Notes under the pieces: model-generated
What the model was told of the DNA's origin: nothing
Databases searched by the model: none
What the model saw: only the letters and a program-made list of their open reading frames with translations
Program-made: the position numbers and the translations under genes
From: Verrucomicrobiia bacterium
Lineage (GTDB): Bacteria; Verrucomicrobiota; Verrucomicrobiia; Verrucomicrobiales; DEV007
Reading direction: 5' to 3'
Assembly (NCBI GenBank): GCA_030425385.1
Contig: JAUIAH010000035.1
Span: 1 to 64,000 of the forward strand
DNA: 64,000 bases
Shown: positions 1-8,359 of the stretch, piece after piece
Numbering within the stretch: position 1 is the first letter of the stretch
Layout of the letters: the number at the start of each line of letters is the position of its first letter

Positions 1-346
1 GCATTGGAATACCTGCGCGAACAATGCTTCGAGCAGCGAGTTCAATGGGTGCTAGAAGTAGACCTGCGGAAGTTCTTTGACATGGTCGATCACCGTGAGG
101 TGCGTGAACTTCTGAGCCGCCGGGTAGTAGATGGAGTGATCACGAGGCTGATAGCCAAATGGCTAAAAGCCGGCGTGTGGGAAAAAGGGGAACTGAGTTA
201 CCCCGAGAAAGGAACACCGCAAGGAGGAGTCATCTCCCCCTTGCTCAGTAATATCTACTTACACGAAGTGTTAGACAAATGGTTCGTAGAAGCCGTCCAA
301 CCTAGGTGTAAGGGAAAAACCTTCATGGTAAGATTTGCCGATGACT
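1..346 (+). pseudogene. Group II intron reverse transcriptase/maturase, partial and interrupted
   Basis: This is the palm part of a group II intron-encoded reverse transcriptase. In frame one sees the RT box with VDLRKFF, the GTPQGGVISPLLSN block and the catalytic box MVRFADD (FADD in place of the usual YADD). The reading frame is open at the left window edge, so the N-terminus lies outside. Directly after the second Asp codon the sequence stops looking like RT and becomes a new intron-like sequence starting GTGCG at 347, so the thumb and maturase parts are missing. The fragment cannot make an active enzyme unless the inserted element is spliced out. The family call is secure; the extent of the original intron is unknown. 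Confidence 0.85.
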
Positions 347-863
347 GTGCGCCAGGCAAAGGTGCACGCAAGATGAGGGAAGGCCCCTCGCAGCCGGTCT
401 GCGGAGGCAGGCTGCAAACCACCGTGAGCGGCTTGGGTAAAGAGCCCTGGTCGTGAGCGTTACGGAAAAGGCGAAGCTTAAGACTTCGTCAGGTATGAAA
501 TGCAAAGACGAATGAAAATGAACCATCGAAGAAGCGTCGAAAGCGTAAGAACGACGTCAAAACCGGGCAAAGTCGTTGGCCCGGGACAAGTCCTGAGGAA
601 ATCCGCTTACTGTCAGGGCGGCGTCCGGCGTAAAGGTGGCGTGAGTGCATTTCAGGCTTGTGTGCGCAACCTGGGAACCTGTCGTTCCGATGCGAAGGGA
701 GACGTCCAAGTGGAAGTCCCACGAGGATCAGAGTACCGATGCGGAGCACAGGGGCGGATCACTCCGTACGAGCTGAGAAGGGTCTGTAATGGACCTGGAG
801 CAGAGGGAGTGAATGATCCAGCGGAAAGCCATGAACCAACTATTACCCATTCCGCCAAGCAAT
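347..863 (+). mobile_element. 5' RNA part of a second group II-like intron inserted in the RT gene
   Basis: The segment opens with GTGCG, the usual 5' boundary of group II introns, exactly where RT coding similarity ends. It has the look of a folded intron RNA and no convincing protein: short complementary blocks, and a stretch near 690-780 (AGTACCGATGCGGAG and GGGGCGGATC) of the kind found in domain I to the start of the intron ORF. A short open frame begins with ATG at 831 and may be the start of this intron's own protein, but it is lost at the hairpin at 864. No domain V or VI is visible, so the 3' half appears removed by the IS110 element. Intron identity is inferred from boundary and context, not from a fold. 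Confidence 0.55.
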
Positions 864-915
864 GAAGGAGGTGTGAGCGAGCCCGTCAGGGCTCAAGCTC
901 GCGAACTCCTCCTTC
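864..915 (+). ncRNA. Long hairpin at the left end of the IS110 element (bridge-RNA candidate)
   Basis: Outer arms GAAGGAGG (864-871) and CCTCCTTC (908-915) enclose GAGC/GCTC (875-878 with 897-900) and GAGCCC/GGGCTC (879-884 with 889-894) around a GTCA loop. IS110-group elements carry a structured non-coding RNA (bridge RNA) upstream of the recombinase gene, and this hairpin sits about 100 bases before that gene. The assignment is positional inference; the target- and donor-binding loops were not identified. Confidence 0.4.
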
Positions 916-1017
916 TTGCGCTGGCGGGCACGATTTGATCGGAGTTCGCTTCCGAAGAACCCTTTCGAGCTGCTCATTTGACATGAGCGGCGGGGCCTTT
1001 CTCAAACGAACCCTTCC

Positions 1018-2556
1018 ATGTCTGTCAACATCTTCAAGAAGCGTCATCCTGCCGTTGCCAACATCTTCGCCTCCGTAAAGTCACCCAAGAAGATCCTTCT
1101 CATTCCGATCGATTACGCCAAATCGACACACAAAGTGCTCTTCATCAATGGGGACGGTGATCAGTGCCGTGCCCCCTTCGATGTCCACAATACGAACGCT
1201 GGGTTTGAATTCCTCCTCGAATCCATCAAGCGCACATGCAAGAAACGCCGCATCGCGGCCAAACACGTCATCATCGGTGGCGAGGGACTCCCCTGCTTCG
1301 CCCGCAACTTCATTCATGCTCTCGACAAGCATTTCCTCATTCTTAACATCCATGCCAAAGAAGCCAAAGAGATGCGTCAGACCGAGCAGGCCTCTACTGA
1401 TAAACTCGACCTGGTTGGAATCGCCAAAAGCATGTTGCACGGCAGCGGCAAACCCATCGGCAAACAGCGCTTCATGCAGAATAACATCGGCAACGATGAC
1501 GACATCTCTCTCGGCGCTCCGGTCTACGAAGAGCTCTTCGCCGATCAGGTGCCTTTACAAATACTCACCCGCCATCGTGCCAAGCTTGTACTTGATCGCA
1601 CTGGTTGCAGCAATCGCATCCACACCCTAACCGATCAGCTGTTTCCAGGGTTCCTCGATGCCAAAAGCCCCTTGAGTGCCTTCAGTACGGCGTCGGTGGA
1701 ATTGATGAAAGCTCCCAACTTTTCCGCTCAACATGTTGCCAAAGCCAAACCACGCAACTTATCCAACAATCTCAAAGAATGGGGCACGCATCAACCAGAA
1801 GAATCCGCCCTCAGGCTCATCGAGATGGCCAAGGATTCACTTTCATCCGCACCATCGATAAGTCCAAACCTACAGATCGCTCTCGCATCACAAGTGATAC
1901 ACTATGAGGGACTTAAGAAGAGCATTTCTCACATCGAGGCTCATCTCCACGCCAGTCTTGTATCTTCGCCAGCATCGCTTCTGTTAAGCCTGCCAGGGAT
2001 TGGCGTCGTCCTCGCCGCAGGGATCTACGCAGAGCTTGGCTCCAACCTGGCACTGCGCCCGCTAACAGAACTCTGTTCCTACAGCGGCATCATTCCACGT
2101 GTCAAACAAAGCGGAGGCCCTGACAAACCCGCTAAAGCTGGAAAAGTGCGGAAGCCCGCCAATCGCATCCTCAAGAACTACCTCGTCCGAGCAGCCATGA
2201 AAATGCATGCATTCGGGCCGCCACATCTTCAAGAAGCTTATCAACAACTCAAAGCCAACGGTCAACATGCCGACTTCATCATCGCCCGACGGCTCTTACG
2301 TAGCTTCAAATACATGATGATTCACCAAACGATCTACCTGCCACCCGGCCTACGCCAACTGAGCGAAGCCGACCCCGCGCAACTCACCAATCATCTCAAC
2401 GACACCCGCGAGAAGATAGCCGCGAAATGGCACCGAACCAGCCAGGCACAAGAAGCCATGAGCAGCGATCATCCCCTCGGACGATGGTGGGAAACGGTCA
2501 CGAGCGGAGTGGCACAGCTGCGAAGCGAGGAGTTTGAGAGCTTGACGATACACTAG
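1018..2556 (+). CDS. IS110-family transposase (DEDD recombinase)
   Basis: The enzyme moves its own element through a RuvC-like nuclease plus a serine-bearing C-terminal domain. The N-terminal DEDD set is visible as D32 (IPIDYAK), E89 (GGEGLP), D118 and D121 (TDKLD). The C-terminal Transposase_20 domain starts near SLPGIG (about residue 324), and SYSG at 354-357 carries the likely catalytic serine. At 512 residues it is longer than most family members (about 330-420), with an extra C-terminal tail after about residue 440. The gene looks intact. It is flanked by non-coding segments on both sides, as expected for an element that encodes a guide RNA. Confidence 0.92.
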   Translation: MSVNIFKKRHPAVANIFASVKSPKKILLIPIDYAKSTHKVLFINGDGDQCRAPFDVHNTNAGFEFLLESIKRTCKKRRIAAKHVIIGGEGLPCFARNFIHALDKHFLILNIHAKEAKEMRQTEQASTDKLDLVGIAKSMLHGSGKPIGKQRFMQNNIGNDDDISLGAPVYEELFADQVPLQILTRHRAKLVLDRTGCSNRIHTLTDQLFPGFLDAKSPLSAFSTASVELMKAPNFSAQHVAKAKPRNLSNNLKEWGTHQPEESALRLIEMAKDSLSSAPSISPNLQIALASQVIHYEGLKKSISHIEAHLHASLVSSPASLLLSLPGIGVVLAAGIYAELGSNLALRPLTELCSYSGIIPRVKQSGGPDKPAKAGKVRKPANRILKNYLVRAAMKMHAFGPPHLQEAYQQLKANGQHADFIIARRLLRSFKYMMIHQTIYLPPGLRQLSEADPAQLTNHLNDTREKIAAKWHRTSQAQEAMSSDHPLGRWWETVTSGVAQLRSEEFESLTIH

Positions 2557-2969
2557 CCCCCACACACTTTCATCTAATCCGTTAGGAACCGGAGCTTGTC
2601 TAAGCAACCAGATTTGAGGTGGAGAGCGGCGGCATGATTCTCGCTAACAGACCTGAAATAAGGTCTCACGTTAGAAAATCAGCCGTGCTCCCCGCCTCTT
2701 GGCGGAAAGCCGCCAAGAGTAGAGAACCGCTCAAGATATTTAGACCCGTTAGAATCAGAAAAGACAACGAGGTCTCGTAAGAATAGTTAATGGGAAAGGA
2801 GATCACACGGTGAACTCAGCCCAAGACTCAGAAGCCTCAGATTCGGGAGCAAACCAGCACCGCACTAACAGACAGCCAAGCCTGCCTCAGCGATGGCTCG
2901 CTCCTGTACGTCCTGATCTCTGAAGAAATGAAATGCCAAATTTCCGATTGCAATCATTCTGATATTCTA
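2557..2969. other. Non-coding right flank of the IS110 element, with a perfect 10-bp hairpin
   Basis: About 410 bases without a credible gene. The clearest structure is CTCTTGGCGG (2696-2705) pairing with CCGCCAAGAG (2710-2719) across a four-base loop; a small ACCT/AGGT stem lies just before it. The IS1111 subgroup carries its guide RNA on this side of the gene, so the hairpin could belong to such an RNA, or it could be a terminator for the transposase. The last 40 bases are AT-rich and read into the truncated propeller gene. Confidence 0.45.
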
Positions 2970-3785
2970 ACAGAAGAGTTCGGCGCCCAAGAACTCTATT
3001 GGGATCAGGGCAGCTCGCCTGTCGTCGTCGGTGATCTCCTGATCGTCCCCCGCCTCCACGGTGGCGATTCTTGGGTGGCTGGTTTTGACAAGAAGACCGG
3101 GAAGATCCGTTGGAAACAGGCGCGCAATTACGACGTTCCTGCCGAGAACGACAATGGTTACACCACACCTATTCCTATTCGACACAATGACAGGGACGCC
3201 GTGCTCGTTTGGTGCTCAGATCATGTCACCACCTACGCTGCAGACGACGGCACTTTGTTATGGTCTTGCGGTGGGTTCAATCCCAAGGGCAATAAGCTCT
3301 GGCCACCCATCGCCACCCCCGTTCTCTCCGGTGATGTCGCGGTGATTCCGGTAGGACGAGACGATCGCAAGCAGGGGCAGATTCATGCCGTGAAGCTGGG
3401 AGGTAAAGGTGATGTCACTTCCACCCATCGACTCTGGGAACGAGATGACTTTGGTGTCTTTGTTGCCAGCCCAGTGGCCTACGACGGGCGTGTCTACCTC
3501 CTTCGTAACAATGGTGGCGTCGTTTGTCTCGATCCCAAGACGGGCAAGCCCTACTGGGAAGAACGCTTGCCCCGCGCCGCTGATGCCTATTACGCCTCTC
3601 CCGTCATTGCAGGCGGTATCCTTTATGCTGCCCGCGAAGACGGCATGGTCTTCTCGGCTCGCATCGGCGAAACCTTCGAGCTTCTCGGTGAGAATGACAT
3701 GGAAGAACAGATTCTGGCCTCACCAGTCCCCTTCGACGGCCGCCTGCTTATTCGGGGTTCAGAGCATCTGTTCTGCGTGAAATAG
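2970..3785 (+). pseudogene. 5'-truncated PQQ-like beta-propeller protein
   Basis: From about 2970 the translation (EEFGAQELYWDQGSSPVV onward) reads as the C-terminal two thirds of a PQQ-repeat beta-propeller of the kind secreted by planctomycetes and verrucomicrobia. Repeats with the DxxTGKxxW signature occur as KKTGKIRWK, DDGTLLW and PKTGKPYWE, followed by a last blade ending HLFCVK. An ATG at 2928 keeps the frame open, but its first 14 codons are AT-rich and unlike the rest, and no signal peptide exists. The missing N-terminus and the abutting IS110 flank indicate truncation by insertion. Probably non-functional, since an exported propeller without its export signal would be mislocalised. 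Confidence 0.7.
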
Positions 3786-3878
3786 GCCGTCAACCGTTGA
3801 TCGGCGGCGACGATCACGGATTCCCGATATTTCTTCAGATTATGTGAAACACCCGGAGGATTTCTTCGATGAGGGGCG

Positions 3879-5180
3879 GTGAACACCCTCATCATGCGCG
3901 GAATTTCCCCACTAGTCCTCCTAACCGTCCTGCTGGTCACGACCAGCCTTTGGGCGCAAGACCCTGTCCTCACCCAACTCATCGATCCCGTCTCACTGAG
4001 TTCGGACGGGACCACGTTGACCATCATCTTCGATGATCTGGAAGAGGACGACACAACCAACTTCGAGGCCCAGCACTCTGACAATATCACTGTCTGGACG
4101 GGGATTCCCACGGGCACGGTTGCCCCACACGCCACGATTGCGCACCGCTACGTGCTGACCGCGGCTGACCCAGGTGGTGACCGCAAGTTCTACCGTATTC
4201 TAGCTTACTCCACGACCGCCGAGGACCGTGATGGCGACGGCCTTTCGGATGTGTTTGAAGTGACGCTTGGCACAAACGCTAGCAAAGCTGACAGCGACAA
4301 TGACGGTTTCGACGATGGCGTGGAGTTCGCCAACGGCACCGATCCGAACGACGCGAACAGTTTCCCAGATCTCGCCCATCTTCCGGCCGTGGAGTTCGAC
4401 GAGGTGGCTTCGGTAAATCAAGAGGGCAGCGGGACGCTCCAGATTCCCTTCACTTTTAATCGCCCGTTCACCGGAACAGTCACCTATAGCCTGCATGCAA
4501 CGACCACCGCCGTTGAAGGCACGGATATTATGCCTGTGTCGGGATCCGTTTCTGTTAGTGGAACGAGCGGGAGTATTCCCATTACCTCGATCGACAATGA
4601 GATTCTCAATCGAGATCGCCTCATCGCCATCGATCTTGAGAGCACCAGCGATTACCGAGTCGGAGGGACCAGTAGACATGTCATCTGTCTTTGTGACAAT
4701 GATGCCTACTGGTCGGGTAACATTGTCACTGGGCGGATGACGCGCAACTTCCGCGCTGAGATCACACGCGCCAATGGCACGACGAAAGTCTTCTTCGTCG
4801 CGGGCAAGGACCATGATGGTCTGGGCGATCCCACTGGCGGTGACACTTCACAATCGGATGGGCTCATCCCTGAAGGACGCCACCCAGCAACCGTCGTTGC
4901 GGACACGAGTACTTCTTTTGAGGTCACCGTGACTCTACCATCCGTCCAGCAATCCAAGTTCTTTGGATATAGTCTCACCCTGGAAAGGACGCTTACATTC
5001 ACCTCAGCGCCTGGCACGGACGATCTAAACTACGATGAGATCTCCGACTATCGAGTGCGCGGCTGCTTTGCCGAGAGCTGCAACTTCAGTCTGAGCAACA
5101 GCTCGGCACCCGCTGGCTGCGCCGGACAGTTCACGATCGTGAGAAATGCTCCCGAGCCCATCACTATCCCAACCTTCTAA
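3879..5180 (+). CDS. Secreted protein with thrombospondin-type-3-like Ca-binding repeat
   Basis: The N-terminus (PLVLLTVLLVTTSLWAQ) is a clear signal peptide. GTG at 3879 and ATG at 3894 are both possible starts; ATG gives a more typical signal sequence, and GAGGGGCGG lies before it. Around residues 110-155 is an aspartate-rich block (DRDGDGLSDVFEV, DSDNDGFDDGVEF, GTDPNDANS) typical of Ca-binding TSP3-like stalks. The remainder is predicted beta-rich and contains a Calx-beta-like stretch around 175-270; the C-terminal part has four cysteines. It is the first gene of a tight + strand run with gaps of 9, 26 and 16 bases, so co-expression with the TcA-like and S74 proteins is likely. Exact function unknown. 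Confidence 0.75.
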   Translation: MNTLIMRGISPLVLLTVLLVTTSLWAQDPVLTQLIDPVSLSSDGTTLTIIFDDLEEDDTTNFEAQHSDNITVWTGIPTGTVAPHATIAHRYVLTAADPGGDRKFYRILAYSTTAEDRDGDGLSDVFEVTLGTNASKADSDNDGFDDGVEFANGTDPNDANSFPDLAHLPAVEFDEVASVNQEGSGTLQIPFTFNRPFTGTVTYSLHATTTAVEGTDIMPVSGSVSVSGTSGSIPITSIDNEILNRDRLIAIDLESTSDYRVGGTSRHVICLCDNDAYWSGNIVTGRMTRNFRAEITRANGTTKVFFVAGKDHDGLGDPTGGDTSQSDGLIPEGRHPATVVADTSTSFEVTVTLPSVQQSKFFGYSLTLERTLTFTSAPGTDDLNYDEISDYRVRGCFAESCNFSLSNSSAPAGCAGQFTIVRNAPEPITIPTF

Positions 5181-5189
5181 AGGACCACC

Positions 5190-8100
5190 ATGACACGTCT
5201 CATTCTACTTCTCCTCTGCGGAATCTCTCTGTGCCAAGCCGTCCCAAACGTTGGCGTACGCTCGATCACTGATAACCTCACAGGGATCTCAGGGCAGGCA
5301 GCTACTAGCACGCCACCGACCAGCGGGCCACAGAAACTTCAATCGGCCTACTTTGGCCAGCCGTTTGCCACCTGGACGCCCTACGGATCGTTTGCGTCGG
5401 ACACGGTCAACGCCGTTCGAACCACCCTCTATCCTGACACTTCACTGCCTCGCGCTCAGATCGAGACTTCAGGCAAACCCTTCCGCTACAAGTTTCTTCT
5501 CTTTGATCTCGATGACTCCGATATCACGCAAGACTTCGATAACATCGATCAATGGTTCAGCCGAATGGAGCGTGAAGCCATTGATGAGCAGTTGACCATC
5601 GTTGAGAACGCCCTTGCTGTCAGCCCGTTAGACACGGGTCTTCGCAATCTCTTTCTCGATATCCATTTCGATTTGCTCGTCGCTGAGATCCAGTCGGTGA
5701 AGAAGCAACTGGTGGCTCTTGGAAAGAAGCGTCTCGCACTGGATACTACCGGCCCGTTTATCATCGACGAAGAAATCACGGGCTACCAATCCATCAAGGA
5801 CCAGTTGGGTGATGCGTTAGAGAAATATGGTCTGGCGCTTACAGAGTCCATGGATGGTATCGACCCCAGTGACTTCGACGCGGATGCCTCCTCGAATCTT
5901 CCCTTCGGTCTCTACATCTTCGTCAAACAGCAGGCCCGCCGGAACAACACGCCTTCCATGTTTGTCGGCACCAACGGAGGTGAACAGTTTGTCGTCGGTG
6001 CAGATGATCCTCTGCCCGAGGATCCTAACAATCCGGAAGATCTTATCCTTACAGCGGGTTACAAAGACTACTCCAACTGGCTAGAGGTTCTCACCCAATA
6101 TCTTCTCCATACCAATGAACTCGCCCGCCTTCGCGGACTGCGTCAAGGGCCTGGAGATCTCGCTGAGGCTCGGCGTTCGATTTCTGAGATTCAGGGTGAC
6201 ATCGCCGATGACTACGCCTTTGTGAATAGCCTCTTTGGCGACATTACGTTCCTGCCTGGCGATGCCTCCGGGGTGAGAGGCGCACGGACCGGAGTGGAGA
6301 CCGGCATTGCCGATGCAGGTAATGTGAGAGCCTTTCTCAATGGTACAGGAAATCTGTTAGGGCTGGAAGAGGATTTCCTGCTCATCGTGCCCTCCCAGAA
6401 AGGACTGTTCGATAGCTACGATATCCTTCACGAGCAGATCCTTGGATCCGGCCCTTTGCAGGTCGCTCTAGATGAACTCAATGGCACGGAGACGGTTCCA
6501 GGAGCCCGGCAAGAGGATGAAGCTTACCGTGCCTCGTTAGACAAAGTCGTGGAAAGCCTAACGGAAGTCGAGCAGACCTTTGGCAATCGGTATCAGGCCA
6601 TCACGGGATTCCTTCCCCCTTCTGATCCTAGCTATGTCGAGGGAGATCCGCTCTTTGCAGGCGTTCCTCGCACGGGTTCTGAACTCGACAAGGTGAATCA
6701 GACCATCGAAGCGCTCCAGACGCGACTGGGCTTCTTTGATGAGAACTTTGCTGCCCTTGACCAAGAGTTAAAGCAGGCCAATGGAGCCGTCCAGTCAGCC
6801 TCCGCAATTGCCAAGAAGATCACGGAAGCGACCGCGACCTACGATGCGAAACAGAACAAAGCCTGGGACGACCTTCATGTGCTCCGCTCGCTCTCTGCCG
6901 GGGCTCAAGCTGGCGCGGAAGCGACGTATGCAGGGGCAGTCACTCAAGATCTTGAAGTTGGCAGCATGCTTGTCATTGCCGGGGCCGGCGCTTTGAATAC
7001 AGGAATCCAAGCCGGGGTCGCTTATGACATCTCTCAAAAGGAAGAGAACCTTGATCGGGCGGCGACTGCCTGGACGGCTCAGCTAGAACTCGCAGGATTG
7101 CCTCTGGCAGAAGCGCAAGCTAAACTTGAACTCGCCCGCTCTCGCCGAGAAGTCTACAGTCTCAAGATCGAGCAAGAAGGCGATTCACTAACGCTTGCGC
7201 AGGCCTTGGCTGACAAGGCGGGCCTGCTGCGCGAACTCGCTCGGATCGAACAGAATCAGGAGGTCAACCAAGCAACGATCCGCGGTGCCTACTTTGCCAA
7301 TCCGATTCACCTGATCCGTGCAGAGAATGCCATCTTGGAAGCGGATGCGGCGTTTCGAAATGCCCAACGCTGGCTCTTCTACACGCTACGTGCCCTGGAA
7401 CACAAATGGACGGCAAGCTTCTCCATTCTGTTCAACGGCAAGACCTACGATAGCGGCACGATCTTCAAGCTGCGCAATGCAAACGAGCTCAACGATTTCC
7501 GTCTGGCCATGAATCAGTTCGATCTTAACAGAATCACTGAGGGCGAAGACACGGAGACCACCACCATCTCATTCCGGGATCATCTGCTGGCTCCCAACCC
7601 GCGCGATGTGAATCGCCGCTTCTTCCCAAATCCTCCTGCTGGCCAGGAGGACGACGGCCTACGGGTCGACCTTGAGACTGGTGAGACCGTATCCAAAGAG
7701 ATTCTCTTCAAACGCATGCTCCAAAGGCACCTCGACCCGTCTGGCAATTTGATGATTCCGTTTGATACGACGTTGTTAGAGCACCTCGGCACGCGGTTCT
7801 TCACTGGGCCTAACTACACGACGAACACTCCTGGGTACTACCGGAATAAGATTGAGTGGATCGCCGTGAATGTGGTTGCCAGCGATGGGTCTGCGGATGC
7901 CGATCTTAGCGGACGCCCGGGTAGCCTTGTCTACGCAGGCGAGACCTTCTTTAGGACGCGGGTGCCACCATTGGTGGATCGATCCTCCTCTGACAAAGTA
8001 ACCTTGCTCGACAAACCTGGAGAATTCATCACCTCCACCTTCCGTAGGCCCAAGACATTCAACTTTGACAATGTCTTCACCATGGAGAGCGCGGCGCAAA

Positions 8101-8333
8101 CGGCCGTCCAGTTTGCCTACAACCAGAATCCATTGAAGGACAATGTCGACATCAAAGAGGCCTTGGAAGATCCAAACCTCGGTTTCCGATCCACCGCCTT
8201 CAAAGAATACAGCGTGGCCGCCACGCAGTGGACCCTCATTCTCAATCAGGGCCAGTTTAACGTCGACAACATCGAAGATATTGAACTCCGCATTGTCCAT
8301 CGCGCCACGGAACGCACCAAACCCATCGAATAG
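5190..8333 (+). CDS. Large secreted protein with TcA-like C-terminal region
   Basis: A 1047-residue protein with signal peptide (LILLLLCGISLCQA) and ribosome-binding site AAAGGA before the ATG. The middle (about 330-780) is almost entirely helical and coiled-coil-like, with a glycine/alanine-rich hydrophobic stretch near 590-620 (SAGAQAGAEATYAGAV, then GSMLVIAGAGALNTG). The last 250 residues read like the C-terminal beta part of Tc-toxin A subunits: a PGYYRNKIEWIAVNVV strand, and a final TQWTLILNQGQ followed by IEDIELRIVHRA, matching the family's W-L-L and D-I/V-x-L-x-x-R/H-x-T/A-R ending. It is far shorter than true TcA (about 2500 residues) and lacks recognisable receptor-binding domains. 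The similarity is by eye; it could be a non-toxic structural relative. Confidence 0.5.
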   Translation: MTRLILLLLCGISLCQAVPNVGVRSITDNLTGISGQAATSTPPTSGPQKLQSAYFGQPFATWTPYGSFASDTVNAVRTTLYPDTSLPRAQIETSGKPFRYKFLLFDLDDSDITQDFDNIDQWFSRMEREAIDEQLTIVENALAVSPLDTGLRNLFLDIHFDLLVAEIQSVKKQLVALGKKRLALDTTGPFIIDEEITGYQSIKDQLGDALEKYGLALTESMDGIDPSDFDADASSNLPFGLYIFVKQQARRNNTPSMFVGTNGGEQFVVGADDPLPEDPNNPEDLILTAGYKDYSNWLEVLTQYLLHTNELARLRGLRQGPGDLAEARRSISEIQGDIADDYAFVNSLFGDITFLPGDASGVRGARTGVETGIADAGNVRAFLNGTGNLLGLEEDFLLIVPSQKGLFDSYDILHEQILGSGPLQVALDELNGTETVPGARQEDEAYRASLDKVVESLTEVEQTFGNRYQAITGFLPPSDPSYVEGDPLFAGVPRTGSELDKVNQTIEALQTRLGFFDENFAALDQELKQANGAVQSASAIAKKITEATATYDAKQNKAWDDLHVLRSLSAGAQAGAEATYAGAVTQDLEVGSMLVIAGAGALNTGIQAGVAYDISQKEENLDRAATAWTAQLELAGLPLAEAQAKLELARSRREVYSLKIEQEGDSLTLAQALADKAGLLRELARIEQNQEVNQATIRGAYFANPIHLIRAENAILEADAAFRNAQRWLFYTLRALEHKWTASFSILFNGKTYDSGTIFKLRNANELNDFRLAMNQFDLNRITEGEDTETTTISFRDHLLAPNPRDVNRRFFPNPPAGQEDDGLRVDLETGETVSKEILFKRMLQRHLDPSGNLMIPFDTTLLEHLGTRFFTGPNYTTNTPGYYRNKIEWIAVNVVASDGSADADLSGRPGSLVYAGETFFRTRVPPLVDRSSSDKVTLLDKPGEFITSTFRRPKTFNFDNVFTMESAAQTAVQFAYNQNPLKDNVDIKEALEDPNLGFRSTAFKEYSVAATQWTLILNQGQFNVDNIEDIELRIVHRATERTKPIE

Positions 8334-8359
8334 ATCAACTCTTGCACACTTATACTATC

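Larger units (their letters stand above)
864..2969 (+). mobile_element. IS110-family insertion element (ends approximate)
   Basis: The unit consists of a non-coding left flank with a strong hairpin, a DEDD recombinase gene and about 410 bases of non-coding right flank with another hairpin. IS110 elements lack long terminal inverted repeats and make no clear target duplication, so the ends are placed only by where neighbouring coding similarity stops: the intron-like sequence on the left and the PQQ propeller gene on the right. The right flank could also contain host sequence. Confidence 0.6.

Noticed and set aside
500-865. 121-residue open frame within the intron-like segment
   Set aside because: Low-complexity, basic, no domain; it lies in sequence that looks like folded intron RNA.
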